Assembly: GCA_946560065.1 (NCBI GenBank)
Contig: CAMNUE010000008.1
Location: 24,906-88,905, forward strand
Direction: 5' to 3'
From: an uncultured bacterium
Lineage (GTDB): Bacteria > Bacillota_I > Bacilli_A > RF39 > UBA660
DNA length: 64,000 nt
Below, piece by piece: positions 49,914 to 59,443 of the stretch. The notes beneath the pieces were generated by a model. The model had not been told where the DNA came from, ran no database searches, and was given only the letters and a program-made list of their open reading frames with translations. Made by a program: the position numbers and the translations under genes. Every line of letters starts with the position of its first letter. Position 1 is the stretch's first letter.

Positions 49914-49948
49914 GGGAGCCAACTAATTTAAAAGGGGGGGAACTTTAA

Positions 49949-50758
49949 ATGCGTAATTCTAATACTAACATTATACCATATGTAATTTCTTATGTGATTG
50001 GGACAGGATTAATAATAGGCGGTATTGCATCCATCCCTAGAAAAGAACAATGTGAAATAACGAATACATATCATGTTCATCGTTTTAGTAAAAATACTGA
50101 GAATACCACAATTAGTAGATGGATTAATGATGAAAAGAAGGACAACGATTACACATTAAAAGAAAAACTTAACAAAAAAGTAATTGAATGTCTTTATGGC
50201 GAGAATGACGACAGTTATACTAAAGAAGATATCTATCTACCTGCAACAACAACTGATCTTGAGGCTTTCGACCAATTAGATTATAAAGATTTATTTGATG
50301 GAAAAGAAAACATTGATTTCATAAACTATCAGATAAAACAAAATACTGATTATCTAAAATTTTATTACTATTACGAAGATACCTATTACAAAAAAACTAA
50401 AAATGGTAACACAATTGCAAAGACTGAAAAACATAGCGGATGGACAACAAACCGATATCAACGCGGTGTCACAGGAGAAACAAGAGTATATCACACAAGA
50501 TATTATGCTTATAAACTAGTCTTTGAAAATGGAAAATTAAAAGTTAAAAAAAGTAGACCAGTTGATGATGTTAGAGAAATATTAAATGAATATCCTTATA
50601 TAAGTGAAAATAGTAATGGTGAAGTGCATGAAACATTCTATTTTTCTAGATACGATGTTTTAAATGTTAATGTTAAAGATATCACCCCATTTTACACACC
50701 AACAGTTGAAAACAATCCTTTAAAAGAAGATGCACCACAATATATGAAGAAAAGATAA
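49949..50758 (+). CDS. Hypothetical membrane-anchored external protein
   Basis: A 269-residue protein. An N-terminal membrane helix (about residues 9-28) and an external Tyr-rich domain (YYYYEDTYYK, HTRYYAYKLVF, ETFYFSRYDVL) with one Cys near 38 and another near 79. An AGGGGGGG site precedes the ATG. No family is recognised. Divergent partner of the 516-residue protein. Confidence 0.7.
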   Translation: MRNSNTNIIPYVISYVIGTGLIIGGIASIPRKEQCEITNTYHVHRFSKNTENTTISRWINDEKKDNDYTLKEKLNKKVIECLYGENDDSYTKEDIYLPATTTDLEAFDQLDYKDLFDGKENIDFINYQIKQNTDYLKFYYYYEDTYYKKTKNGNTIAKTEKHSGWTTNRYQRGVTGETRVYHTRYYAYKLVFENGKLKVKKSRPVDDVREILNEYPYISENSNGEVHETFYFSRYDVLNVNVKDITPFYTPTVENNPLKEDAPQYMKKR

Positions 50759-50771
50759 AAAGACTAAAAAT

Positions 50772-53126
50772 TTAGTCTTTTTTTTCATTTTTAAAACCTT
50801 CCCATTTCCAATCTTTTACAAATGGCATATCTTCACCATACTCATTTATATATTCTTTATGTTTTACAAGCATTTCATTACACCAATTAATAAGTACTTT
50901 ACTAGAATTCTTATATCTTGGAATTTCTTGTAATACTGCAACAACTAAATGGAATCTATCTATCTCATTTTGTACTCTTATATCAAAAGTTGTTGTAATA
51001 GTTCCCTCTTCCTTATAACCATGAACATGCATATTACGATTATGCCTTTTATATGTCAATTGATGAATAAGTGACGGATAACCATGAAAGTTAAAAATAA
51101 TTGGCTTATTTTTTGTGAATATTTCATCAAATTCTTCATCACTCATACCATGTGGATGAGTATCAGAACTCTGTAGTTTCATTAAATCAACTACATTAAC
51201 AACTCTAATCTTAATTCCTTTAACTGACTTTCTTAAAATATCGACTGCCGCTAAAACCTCTAAAGTTGGAGTCTCTCCTGCACAAGCCAACACAACATCA
51301 GGATTCCCATCATCATTACTAGCAAAGTTCCAAACTCCCAAACCCTTACGACAATGAACCCTTGCTTGAGTTTTTGTAAGCCATTGTGGTCTTGGATGCT
51401 TTGAAGCAACAATTACATTTACATAATTCTTAGTTTTAATACAATGATCAAAACATGATAATAAACAATTAGTATCAGGAGGTAAATACATTCTTACCAC
51501 GTCAGCTTTCTTAGTAACTAAATGATTTAAAAAGCCTGGATCTTGATGTGTATATCCATTATGATCTTGTTGGAAGACATGACTAACTAATAAAAAATTA
51601 AGTGATGCTATTGGCTTTCTCCATGGAATCTGATTGCATACCTTCAACCATTTAGCATGTTGACTAGCCATTGAATCAATTATTCTTACAAAAGCTTCAT
51701 AACTATGAATAAATCCATGTCTACCAGTAAGAATATATCCCTCAAGCATTCCTTCGCATAAATGTTCTGATAAATAAGAATCCATTACTCTACCATTACT
51801 TGCTAGAAACTCATCATTTCTACTAAGTCTAAAATTCCATGTACGTTTTGTCTCCTCAAAAATATGATTAAATCTATTTGATAAAGCCTCATCTGGACCA
51901 AATAATCTAAAATTCTTATTTTCTTTATTAAGTTTAAAGACATCTCTAATATAATTCCCTAATTCCATTGTATCTTGAGCAACTACACTACCAGGTTTCT
52001 TTATATCTAGACAATAATCCTCCCAATCTGGAGTAAGTATTTCTTTTAATAATAATCCGCCATTTGCATAATTACTTGCACCCATACATTTAGAAAAACT
52101 TGGACATAATTCTCTTAACTCTTTAATCAAACGACCCTTCTCATCAAATAAAGAATCAATTTGATAACTCTTCAACCATTTTTCTAAAAGAGCTAAATTT
52201 TCTAACTTTTCACGCGTAACAGGAATAGGAACTTGATGTGCTCTAAAAGAACCCTCAATCTTTTGACTTTCTATCTCTTTAGGACCAGTCCATCCCTTAG
52301 GAGTAGTTAGAATAATAACTGGATATTTTCCTTCACCACGTGTTTTTATTCTCTCAATATCCTTAATAACCTTATCCATTGTTTTAGCCATTTCTTCATG
52401 CATTTTTAGTGGATTGCTTCCAGAAACAAAATAGGGTTTCCAACCATATCCTAAAAAGAAAGCCATTATTTCTTCTTTTCCCATACGACCAAATACTGTT
52501 GGATTAGCAATCTTGTATCCATTTCTATGCAATATTGGTAAAACTACTCCATCATTTTTCTTATTTAAAAACTTATTAATATGCCAACTAGTAGCAAGAG
52601 GTCCTGTTTCAGCTTCTCCGTCCCCTACAACACAAGCTGCAATTAAATCTTTATTATCAAGTACAGCTCCCGCAGCATGTGCCAAACTATACCCTAACTC
52701 TCCACCTTCATGAATTGAACCAGGAGTTTCAGGAGCAACATGTGAAGAAATTCCCCCAGGAAAGCTAAACTGTTTACAAAGCTTTTTTAAGCCCTCCTCA
52801 TCTTCAGTAATTTCTGGATAAAATTTAGAATAAACACCCTCTAAATAATTATTAGCAACCATTGCTTGACCACCATGACCAGGCCCAGAAATGTAAATCA
52901 TCTTAAGATTATTCTTCTTTATAACCCTATTCAAATGCATATAAATAAAATTCTGCCCAGGAGCAGTTCCCCAATGCCCAACAACATTAGGTTTTATATC
53001 CTCTATTCTTAATTTTCTTCTAAGTAAAGGGTTATCAAGTAAATACAATTGTGCAACACTTAAATAATTTAAAACTCTAAAATACTCATCCATTCTTTGC
53101 AATTCTAATTTTGTAATGCCGGACAT
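50772..53126 (-). CDS. xfp: Xylulose-5-phosphate/fructose-6-phosphate phosphoketolase
   Basis: A 784-residue thiamine-diphosphate enzyme that splits sugar phosphates into acetyl phosphate and a shorter sugar phosphate. VVGHWGTAPGQNF, GPGHGGQAM, the ThDP motif GDGEAETGPLATSWHINKFLN-type region and QQDHNGYTHQDPGF are complete and the length is normal. I start at the ATG at 53126 after AGGAAGGTG; a GTG at 53135 is less likely. It suggests a fermentative pentose/bifid-type route that makes ATP via acetyl phosphate. Confidence 0.96.
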   Translation of the reverse strand: MSGITKLELQRMDEYFRVLNYLSVAQLYLLDNPLLRRKLRIEDIKPNVVGHWGTAPGQNFIYMHLNRVIKKNNLKMIYISGPGHGGQAMVANNYLEGVYSKFYPEITEDEEGLKKLCKQFSFPGGISSHVAPETPGSIHEGGELGYSLAHAAGAVLDNKDLIAACVVGDGEAETGPLATSWHINKFLNKKNDGVVLPILHRNGYKIANPTVFGRMGKEEIMAFFLGYGWKPYFVSGSNPLKMHEEMAKTMDKVIKDIERIKTRGEGKYPVIILTTPKGWTGPKEIESQKIEGSFRAHQVPIPVTREKLENLALLEKWLKSYQIDSLFDEKGRLIKELRELCPSFSKCMGASNYANGGLLLKEILTPDWEDYCLDIKKPGSVVAQDTMELGNYIRDVFKLNKENKNFRLFGPDEALSNRFNHIFEETKRTWNFRLSRNDEFLASNGRVMDSYLSEHLCEGMLEGYILTGRHGFIHSYEAFVRIIDSMASQHAKWLKVCNQIPWRKPIASLNFLLVSHVFQQDHNGYTHQDPGFLNHLVTKKADVVRMYLPPDTNCLLSCFDHCIKTKNYVNVIVASKHPRPQWLTKTQARVHCRKGLGVWNFASNDDGNPDVVLACAGETPTLEVLAAVDILRKSVKGIKIRVVNVVDLMKLQSSDTHPHGMSDEEFDEIFTKNKPIIFNFHGYPSLIHQLTYKRHNRNMHVHGYKEEGTITTTFDIRVQNEIDRFHLVVAVLQEIPRYKNSSKVLINWCNEMLVKHKEYINEYGEDMPFVKDWKWEGFKNEKKD

Positions 53127-53164
53127 AATAAACACCTTCCTATCATATAAAATTATAACACTAA

Positions 53165-53200
53165 AGACAAAAAAGAAAAAGATTTGAAAACAAATCTTTT
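53165..53200 (-). terminator. Terminator below the 274-residue gene
   Basis: AAAAGATTTG (53177-53186) pairs with CAAATCTTTT (53191-53200) around four A, followed by a T-rich run on the minus strand. Confidence 0.8.
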
Positions 53201-53208
53201 AAATATAT

Positions 53209-54033
53209 TTACTTCAAGCTCAAAGGCTTACTAAAATCAACACCTGCAGTAACTAATAAATTATCAACATCATCACTAGTTTTTAAATATCCCTGATTCT
53301 CATAAGTATAACCAGAAAGATTCATTAAATAAGATACAAAGCTTTCAGAACTTTTCTCTGCCTTTTTATGCGTAAACGTAACATAAATCTTATTAGTATC
53401 ACCATTATTTACATAATCATCTAAATGCGAATCAAGTATCTCAGCAGCTTTAATCTTTGCTTTATAATCATCAACCCTAAACTTTTCATCAACATCAAAA
53501 CTAGACCCATCCATGTTATATCCAGCTTTTGCTAATAATTCTACTCTTATTTGTGATAAATCCTTTATATAAGCTTGATAGCAATACGATTTATATGAAA
53601 CTAATGGCGAAACATCATCAGTATTTTCCGCAACTCCTTCTATCTTATAAGAAAAATTATCTTGAATTGCTTTTTCTAAATTATCACCATATTTTTTTCC
53701 TGCCTCCACATAATCATCTAATTTATACTTTTTAATTAGCTTCTCATCTAGAGTTTGTTTTAAATACATATCACTTCCTGACATAACATCAGAATCCATA
53801 ATATTTTCAGTTTGAAGTATTTTAGTAAGCTCTATTTTATTTTTTCCATAAATTATCGCTTTAGTCAACTTATCTACATACTGAGAAGCATACTTTTGAT
53901 AATCTATTTCTTTTTTCTTTTCTTCTTTCTTCTTATCATTTTTCGCAAAAAGAAATACTAAACCAATAATAATTATTATTAAAACTATAACTGCCATAAT
54001 GATTGGAATATTTTTTTTCAATTTATCTTTCAT
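53209..54033 (-). CDS. Hypothetical membrane-anchored protein
   Basis: A 274-residue protein. One N-terminal membrane helix (about 9-30), a Lys/Glu-rich stalk (32-43) and an external mostly helical domain with a single Cys (SYCYQAY, near 153). The AAFKN-type Lys-rich stop suggests the domain is outside. It lies below the giant prepilin-like gene, with a hairpin between. Not recognised. Confidence 0.65.
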   Translation of the reverse strand: MKDKLKKNIPIIMAVIVLIIIIIGLVFLFAKNDKKKEEKKKEIDYQKYASQYVDKLTKAIIYGKNKIELTKILQTENIMDSDVMSGSDMYLKQTLDEKLIKKYKLDDYVEAGKKYGDNLEKAIQDNFSYKIEGVAENTDDVSPLVSYKSYCYQAYIKDLSQIRVELLAKAGYNMDGSSFDVDEKFRVDDYKAKIKAAEILDSHLDDYVNNGDTNKIYVTFTHKKAEKSSESFVSYLMNLSGYTYENQGYLKTSDDVDNLLVTAGVDFSKPLSLK

Positions 54034-54046
54034 ATCAATTTAGAAT

Positions 54047-54081
54047 AAGTAAGAAACAATACATAATACTGTTTCTTACTT
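54047..54081 (-). terminator. Hairpin below the prepilin-like gene
   Basis: AAGTAAGAAAC (54047-54057) pairs perfectly with GTTTCTTACTT (54071-54081) across 13 bases. T content after it is modest, so termination may be partial. Confidence 0.55.
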
Positions 54082-54096
54082 CACCTTTCTCTATTT

Positions 54097-56694
54097 TTAA
54101 CAATGACTTCTTTCTGTAATAACGCACTGTGCACAAACACCTTTATTAGTACATGCGCGCCCTACAATTGATGAACAAGCATATGATCGACTAAACACTA
54201 TACTATCAGTATTAAATATAGCATAACCACATCCACTTCTATTTCCATAAGGGGCATTATTAACATTCCATAAACAGTAATTATTAACATAGTCAGTTGA
54301 ATAATCAAGTCCTAATGTACTTCGATTTATTCCAGATTTAGCCTCTTTTAAATACCATGTCCACTGTTGATCATTCCAATAACTACTTCCTGTAAGACAT
54401 GCACCATCACACGTTGTCTTACAAGTAATCTTATAATTTTTATCAATATTCTGTTCTATCCTAACCTTATAACTTAATTCACTAGATACATTACCTGCAT
54501 TGTCAATTGTACGGAATTTAATATTTTGATTAACAACCTCTGCTGTATATTTATAATTACTAAGCTTTGTTTCCTTAACCCATCCACTACCAGTATTATA
54601 CTGAGTTTCATAGATACCACTAAGATTATCTTTTGGAGTTAAAGTTCTAGTAACAGGAACATCTGACAAACTTCCACTACTGTAACTACCTCCACCTTCT
54701 TTAGTAAACTTAGCAGTTAATGTCGGCTTAGTTTTATCAAGATAAACATTTACAGGGCATTTTGTTACATTACCAAGTTTATCAGAAAGAGACATTTCTC
54801 CAACTTTAACATCAGTATTAAATTCATTAGAAAAAACATTTTTACTACAACCACTATAAGAATCACTACAAGCAACACTAATAGTCCTGTTTTGATTAGT
54901 CCATGTTGTACTAGAACCACTAACTGTTCCACAACTGGGACCGCTTCTATCTAATTTAATTGTATTATTATCCCCATAACTAGTACAATTTCCTGCAACA
55001 TCACAAGCACGATATTTTACATACGAAACGCCTTCAGGATTAATATTCAAATATGCAGCCTTCACATTTTGTTTATTTGAAACTGCTCCAGAAGTTGTAT
55101 ATTCATAATGATCAAAACCTGACATCGTATCTGTTGATTTAGATGCCTCAGTATAAACCCATCCCTTCAACCAACTATCGTTAGTATAACCACTAAGATT
55201 TTTAGAACTCTTTACATCAGTTGCACTAGTCTTTTTATAAAGTTTAATCGTTGGTTTAGTCGGATTAGTCCTATCAATTGGTGCCGTGATATTAACTGTA
55301 GCAGTATTATCTGCCTTATCTTTTAAGACATATTTAGCATATCTAAATCCCTCATCTACCAATGTATAGTGAAGTGGAGTGTTAGATTTAAATGTTGCTT
55401 TATCCTTTTTAGTAAAAGTCTTAACATCACTAGCCTTTTTTACAAGACCCTTTTTATTTTCACTCCAAGTACCTGTATCTAACTTAACATTATCAGAAGT
55501 TACTATCTCATAATAAACACCATAAGGATACTTAGATTTATTTAGCCAACTATCACTTCCATATCCGTCAAGATACTTATCAAGAGTAGCCTCTTTATTC
55601 TTACTATTAGCAGTTACAGAAGCTACCTTATCACCTATTGCACCATTAGCCTGTAATTTATAAGCATTAATTGTTAATGTTGGTTCTGTCCAATCAAGAT
55701 GTACTCTAACCTTACATTGATTTTCATTCCCAGCATTATCCTTGATTTTAATTATTCCATACTCAGCTTCCTTATTAAAAGTCTTCGTATAAGTTCCTCT
55801 AACACATCCACTACCATCACCATCACTACATTTTATAGTAATTGTTCTCTTTCTTAAACTATTATCCCACTCATCTTCTTCAGGTTCATTAGTAGTTTTA
55901 CCACATAAAGGAATAATATTATCATCATAAGAAGAACTAAATTCCTGCCTTGTAAATCCACCTTCACTGTTATAAACCTGTGCAATAACTTTAATATAAG
56001 AAGTCTTAGTAATATCAATAAAATTAGTTATATCCTTAGTAACTGTCAAATCACTTCTACCACGAGCACTTAAAGAACCAGAATTATAGACTTCTAACAA
56101 AGAGTCTCTATCATCATACTTAACAGAAATAATATAAGAATATCCATCTAAACCAATTTGTTTTCCCAGTTGATTTTTATTACCATCAAACGTTATATTG
56201 ACAACAGCTGATTTTACTTTTGCAGCATCATATACATTTCCATTTTTATCTGTAAATGAAGCCGAGATAATTGGATTATAAACATCTAAATCATCAAGAT
56301 TATTATCACCATCACAATAGACATATGCCGTATAATTATAATTAGATTTATCATATTTATAAACCCTAACAATTGACTTTTCCATACAAGATTTACCAAA
56401 AGAATTTACTATATCCTCTTTAAGATAATTATTTTTTCTTAAGGTCTTAGCTCCTACTTCAACAACAGAACCTATATCCTTTGGTAAAGATTCAGTATTA
56501 TCTTGCATATAACTCTTAGTAGCCATAATTAGAGTATTCCTACTACTCTCAAGATTTTCTTTCCTAGATTTCTCAATCAATCCTCTTAGTGAAGAAATTA
56601 CAATAACAGAAAGAATTCCTAAAATTATAATTACTGTTAAAAGTTCAACTAAAGTAAAACCTCTAAATTTAAGTTTAAATTTTAATTCATTCAT
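54097..56694 (-). CDS. Giant prepilin-like protein with Ig-like repeats
   Basis: An 865-residue protein. A short basic leader is followed by a type IV prepilin cleavage and methylation motif GFTLVELLTVIII and a hydrophobic helix (about 10-35). The rest is external: repeated Ig-like beta domains with recurrent DNAGN or DxxGN motifs (KIKDNAGNENQ, TIDNAGNVSS and others), and a Cys-rich C-terminal domain of about 100 residues. Usual pilins are 100-200 residues. It could be a giant tip pilin or surface adhesin. No other pilus genes are in the window. Confidence 0.8.
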   Translation of the reverse strand: MNELKFKLKFRGFTLVELLTVIIILGILSVIVISSLRGLIEKSRKENLESSRNTLIMATKSYMQDNTESLPKDIGSVVEVGAKTLRKNNYLKEDIVNSFGKSCMEKSIVRVYKYDKSNYNYTAYVYCDGDNNLDDLDVYNPIISASFTDKNGNVYDAAKVKSAVVNITFDGNKNQLGKQIGLDGYSYIISVKYDDRDSLLEVYNSGSLSARGRSDLTVTKDITNFIDITKTSYIKVIAQVYNSEGGFTRQEFSSSYDDNIIPLCGKTTNEPEEDEWDNSLRKRTITIKCSDGDGSGCVRGTYTKTFNKEAEYGIIKIKDNAGNENQCKVRVHLDWTEPTLTINAYKLQANGAIGDKVASVTANSKNKEATLDKYLDGYGSDSWLNKSKYPYGVYYEIVTSDNVKLDTGTWSENKKGLVKKASDVKTFTKKDKATFKSNTPLHYTLVDEGFRYAKYVLKDKADNTATVNITAPIDRTNPTKPTIKLYKKTSATDVKSSKNLSGYTNDSWLKGWVYTEASKSTDTMSGFDHYEYTTSGAVSNKQNVKAAYLNINPEGVSYVKYRACDVAGNCTSYGDNNTIKLDRSGPSCGTVSGSSTTWTNQNRTISVACSDSYSGCSKNVFSNEFNTDVKVGEMSLSDKLGNVTKCPVNVYLDKTKPTLTAKFTKEGGGSYSSGSLSDVPVTRTLTPKDNLSGIYETQYNTGSGWVKETKLSNYKYTAEVVNQNIKFRTIDNAGNVSSELSYKVRIEQNIDKNYKITCKTTCDGACLTGSSYWNDQQWTWYLKEAKSGINRSTLGLDYSTDYVNNYCLWNVNNAPYGNRSGCGYAIFNTDSIVFSRSYACSSIVGRACTNKGVCAQCVITERSHC

Positions 56695-56751
56695 AAACTC
56701 ACCTATCATACAAATGATACCATATTTATGTAATGTTTACAATTAACAAAT

Positions 56752-56779
56752 AAATAAAAAGATGTATCACTACATCTTT
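56752..56779 (-). terminator. Terminator of the 173-residue gene
   Basis: AAAGATGTA (56758-56766) pairs with TACATCTTT (56771-56779) around four bases and is followed by a T-rich run on the minus strand; it overlaps the stop codon. Confidence 0.8.
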
Positions 56780-57291
56780 CTCTTCCATACTTTTCTAAAT
56801 ATTTTTTTAATTCCTTTTTGAGATAAATTATCAATAGGTTTCTTAGTATCACCTATAAAATCATCTAAAACAAAACAATTACTAGAATCATCATTAATAA
56901 CCATCTTTGCTTGACGTTCAAAGTCTGAATGACTTAATTTAAAGATAATCCCTTCTTTTATTCCAGTCATTCTATAATCATTATTTTCATCTTCTAAATA
57001 CGAAATAATTTGACCATTTTTAAATAACTCTAAGATATCTTCATCTCCAAAGAATTCAATTAAATATTCCACTGCCTCACTATCACAAGATAAAAATTCA
57101 TTATCCCTAATATACATTCCATTTTTGTATACTAATTCAAAAAAAACTTCATCAGATGATGGTAAAGTAATACAATTTAGAGCATCTTTCTTTTTTAGTC
57201 TTAAAATAGCAGTATTTTCGCTACTCTTATAATTTTCTTTACTAGGAGAAATAATTACAATTCTTTTCTTTCTCTCCAATTTTCCTTCCAT
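56770..57291 (-). CDS. Hypothetical soluble protein
   Basis: A 173-residue cytoplasmic protein, alpha/beta, with a basic N-terminus (MEGKLERKKRIVIISPSK) and a basic C-terminus (KKIFRKVWKRKM). No motif is recognised. It is monocistronic, with its own terminator, between the prepilin-like gene and htpG. Confidence 0.65.
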   Translation of the reverse strand: MEGKLERKKRIVIISPSKENYKSSENTAILRLKKKDALNCITLPSSDEVFFELVYKNGMYIRDNEFLSCDSEAVEYLIEFFGDEDILELFKNGQIISYLEDENNDYRMTGIKEGIIFKLSHSDFERQAKMVINDDSSNCFVLDDFIGDTKKPIDNLSQKGIKKIFRKVWKRKM

Positions 57292-57354
57292 CTCATTTCA
57301 CCGGCATAATTATAACATAAAATACTTAAAAAAGCAATATTTTGTATGGAATAC

Positions 57355-57389
57355 AAATAAAAACAACATCGATTAATTATCGACATTGT
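57355..57389 (-). terminator. Terminator of htpG
   Basis: ACAACATCGAT (57363-57373) pairs with ATCGACATTGT (57379-57389), 11 pairs with two G-U in the minus transcript, five-base loop, followed by a T run. Confidence 0.75.
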
Positions 57390-57441
57390 CATAGTTAAAC
57401 CAACTGTAGAAATTTATCATAACAATTCTAATGTTCTTTTT

Positions 57442-59322
57442 CTATTTAGAAATAACTTCACATATTAATCTACTAATCTCAGTAGGGTTTTCTATAGGAA
57501 GTCCTGCAATCATTCTTGCTTCACTATAAAGTATCTCAGTATACTTTTCAAATTCTTCTTTATCATTTTCAAATAAGTCTTTTAATTTCTCACTAATTGG
57601 ATGTTTTTCATTTATCTCAAGTATTGTTTCTGCTTTAATTCCCATATCATTAGGCATTGCATCAAATACTTTCTGCATCTCAATTGAAACATCTCCCTTA
57701 GTAGTTAAACAAACTGGATGAGATTTTAACTTATTACTAAATTTAACTTCTTTTACTTCACCAATTTTTTCACACATTGCTTTTAATAAATCAGAATTAT
57801 CTTTATTTACTTTTTCCGTTTCTTTTTTCTCTTCTTCACTTTCCAAATCTAAGTTACCATCACTTACATTAGTAAACTTCTTACCTTCATACTCTTGAAT
57901 TGCCGTAATACAGAACTCATCTACATAATCAGTTAAATATAAAATATCATATTCCTTATCTTTTACTTGTTCAACTTGTGGAAGTGCATTAATCTTTTCA
58001 ATTGATGCACCACTAGCATAATAAATATTTTCTTGTCCTTCTTTCATTTCACTAACATATTCTGATAAAGTAACAAGTCTCTCATGTTTTGCAGAATAAA
58101 ACATTACTAAGTCCTTTAATTTATCTTTGTCAGCTCCATAATTATTATAAACACCATATTTTAATTGAACACCAAATGTTTTGAAGAACGAAATATAATT
58201 TTCACGATCTTCTTTTAACATTTTTTCTAATTCTTTACGAATCTTACTTTCAATATTCTTTGCAATCAATTTCAAATTATTAGATTCTTGTAATAATTCA
58301 CGAGAAATATTTAAAGATAAGTCTTCTGAATCAACTACACCTTTAACAAAACTAAAGTAATCTGGTAATAATTCTCCACATTTTTCCATTATCATTACAC
58401 CATTTGAATAAAGAGCAAGTCCCTTTTCATATTCTTGGGTATAAAAATCATAAGGTGCATGACTAGGAATAAATAATAATGATTTATAAGAGCACATACC
58501 CTCAACTGAAGAACTAATTACTTTTAATGGTTTATCATAATCACTAAACTTATCCATATAGAAATTATCATAGTCAACATCTTCTACTTCACTCTTATTT
58601 TTCTTCCAAATAGGAATCATACTATTTAGCGTTTCTACTTCTTTTATATCCTCATATTCATGTTTTTCTTCATCTTTTAACTCATGATGTGTACATTCCA
58701 TCTTTATAGGAAAACTAATATAATCAGAATATTTTTTAACTAAATTTTTAATTTCATATTCATCTAAATATTTACAGTAATCATACTCTTCACTATCTTC
58801 TTTAATTGACAAAACTATTTCTGTACCAACTTCGTCTTTTGAAGATTTACTAATAGTATAGCCATCAGCTCCTTCACTTTCCCAAACATAAGCATCATCA
58901 GAATCAATACTCTTTGAAGTAACAGTAATCTTATCACTTACCATAAAAGCAGAATAAAATCCTACACCAAATTGACCAATAATATCAATCTTTTCATCTT
59001 TAGTCATATTCTCTTTAAATGACAAACTACCACTCTTTGCAATAGTTCCCAAATTAGCTTCTAACTCTTCTTTAGTCATACCACAACCATTATCACTAAT
59101 AGTTAAAGTACGACTATCTTTATCAAAATTAATGTTAATTTCAAGACTTTCCTTATCAACCTTAACTTTCTTATCAGTTAAACTTCTATAATATAATTTG
59201 TCAAGTGCATCACTTGCATTAGAAATTAATTCTCTTAAAAATATGTCTTTATTTGTATAAATTGAATTAATCATTAAATCTAATAATCTTTTAGACTCTG
59301 ATTTAAATTCTTTCTTTGCCAC
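57442..59322 (-). CDS. htpG: Hsp90-family chaperone HtpG
   Basis: A 626-residue Hsp90. The GHKL ATPase has the N-box RELISNASDALDK, G1 SDNGCGM and G2 GQFGVGFYSAFM; the middle and C-terminal dimerisation regions are complete. The start is a GTG with AGGAGATG upstream. A CIRCE-like operator overlaps its promoter, suggesting HrcA control, unlike B. subtilis, where htpG is outside that regulon. Confidence 0.97.
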   Translation of the reverse strand: MAKKEFKSESKRLLDLMINSIYTNKDIFLRELISNASDALDKLYYRSLTDKKVKVDKESLEININFDKDSRTLTISDNGCGMTKEELEANLGTIAKSGSLSFKENMTKDEKIDIIGQFGVGFYSAFMVSDKITVTSKSIDSDDAYVWESEGADGYTISKSSKDEVGTEIVLSIKEDSEEYDYCKYLDEYEIKNLVKKYSDYISFPIKMECTHHELKDEEKHEYEDIKEVETLNSMIPIWKKNKSEVEDVDYDNFYMDKFSDYDKPLKVISSSVEGMCSYKSLLFIPSHAPYDFYTQEYEKGLALYSNGVMIMEKCGELLPDYFSFVKGVVDSEDLSLNISRELLQESNNLKLIAKNIESKIRKELEKMLKEDRENYISFFKTFGVQLKYGVYNNYGADKDKLKDLVMFYSAKHERLVTLSEYVSEMKEGQENIYYASGASIEKINALPQVEQVKDKEYDILYLTDYVDEFCITAIQEYEGKKFTNVSDGNLDLESEEEKKETEKVNKDNSDLLKAMCEKIGEVKEVKFSNKLKSHPVCLTTKGDVSIEMQKVFDAMPNDMGIKAETILEINEKHPISEKLKDLFENDKEEFEKYTEILYSEARMIAGLPIENPTEISRLICEVISK

Positions 59323-59355
59323 AAAATCATCTCCTAAATTAATATTTACATTTAT

Positions 59356-59384
59356 TATATACCACTCTTTTTAGCAGAAGTCAA
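59356..59384 (-). promoter_or_regulatory. Promoter of htpG
   Basis: TTGACT (59384-59379), a 17-base spacer and TATATA (59361-59356) on the minus strand. A TATAAT two bases further gives a 19-base spacer. The -35 lies inside the CIRCE-like element. Confidence 0.65.
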
Positions 59385-59397
59385 CACTGAGTGCTAA
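59371..59397. promoter_or_regulatory. CIRCE-like HrcA operator
   Basis: TTAGCAGAA - nine bases - GAGTGCTAA. The consensus is TTAGCACTC-N9-GAGTGCTAA: one half is perfect (9/9), the other 6/9, with the exact spacing. It covers the -35 of htpG. Confidence 0.75.
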
Positions 59398-59418
59398 TTT
59401 TATTTATTATTAATATAA

Positions 59419-59443
59419 CTAAAAAGAACCATTTCTATGGTTC
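59419..59443 (-). terminator. Terminator of the 346-residue gene
   Basis: GAACCAT (59426-59432) pairs with ATGGTTC (59437-59443) around four bases, followed by five T on the minus strand. Confidence 0.8.
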
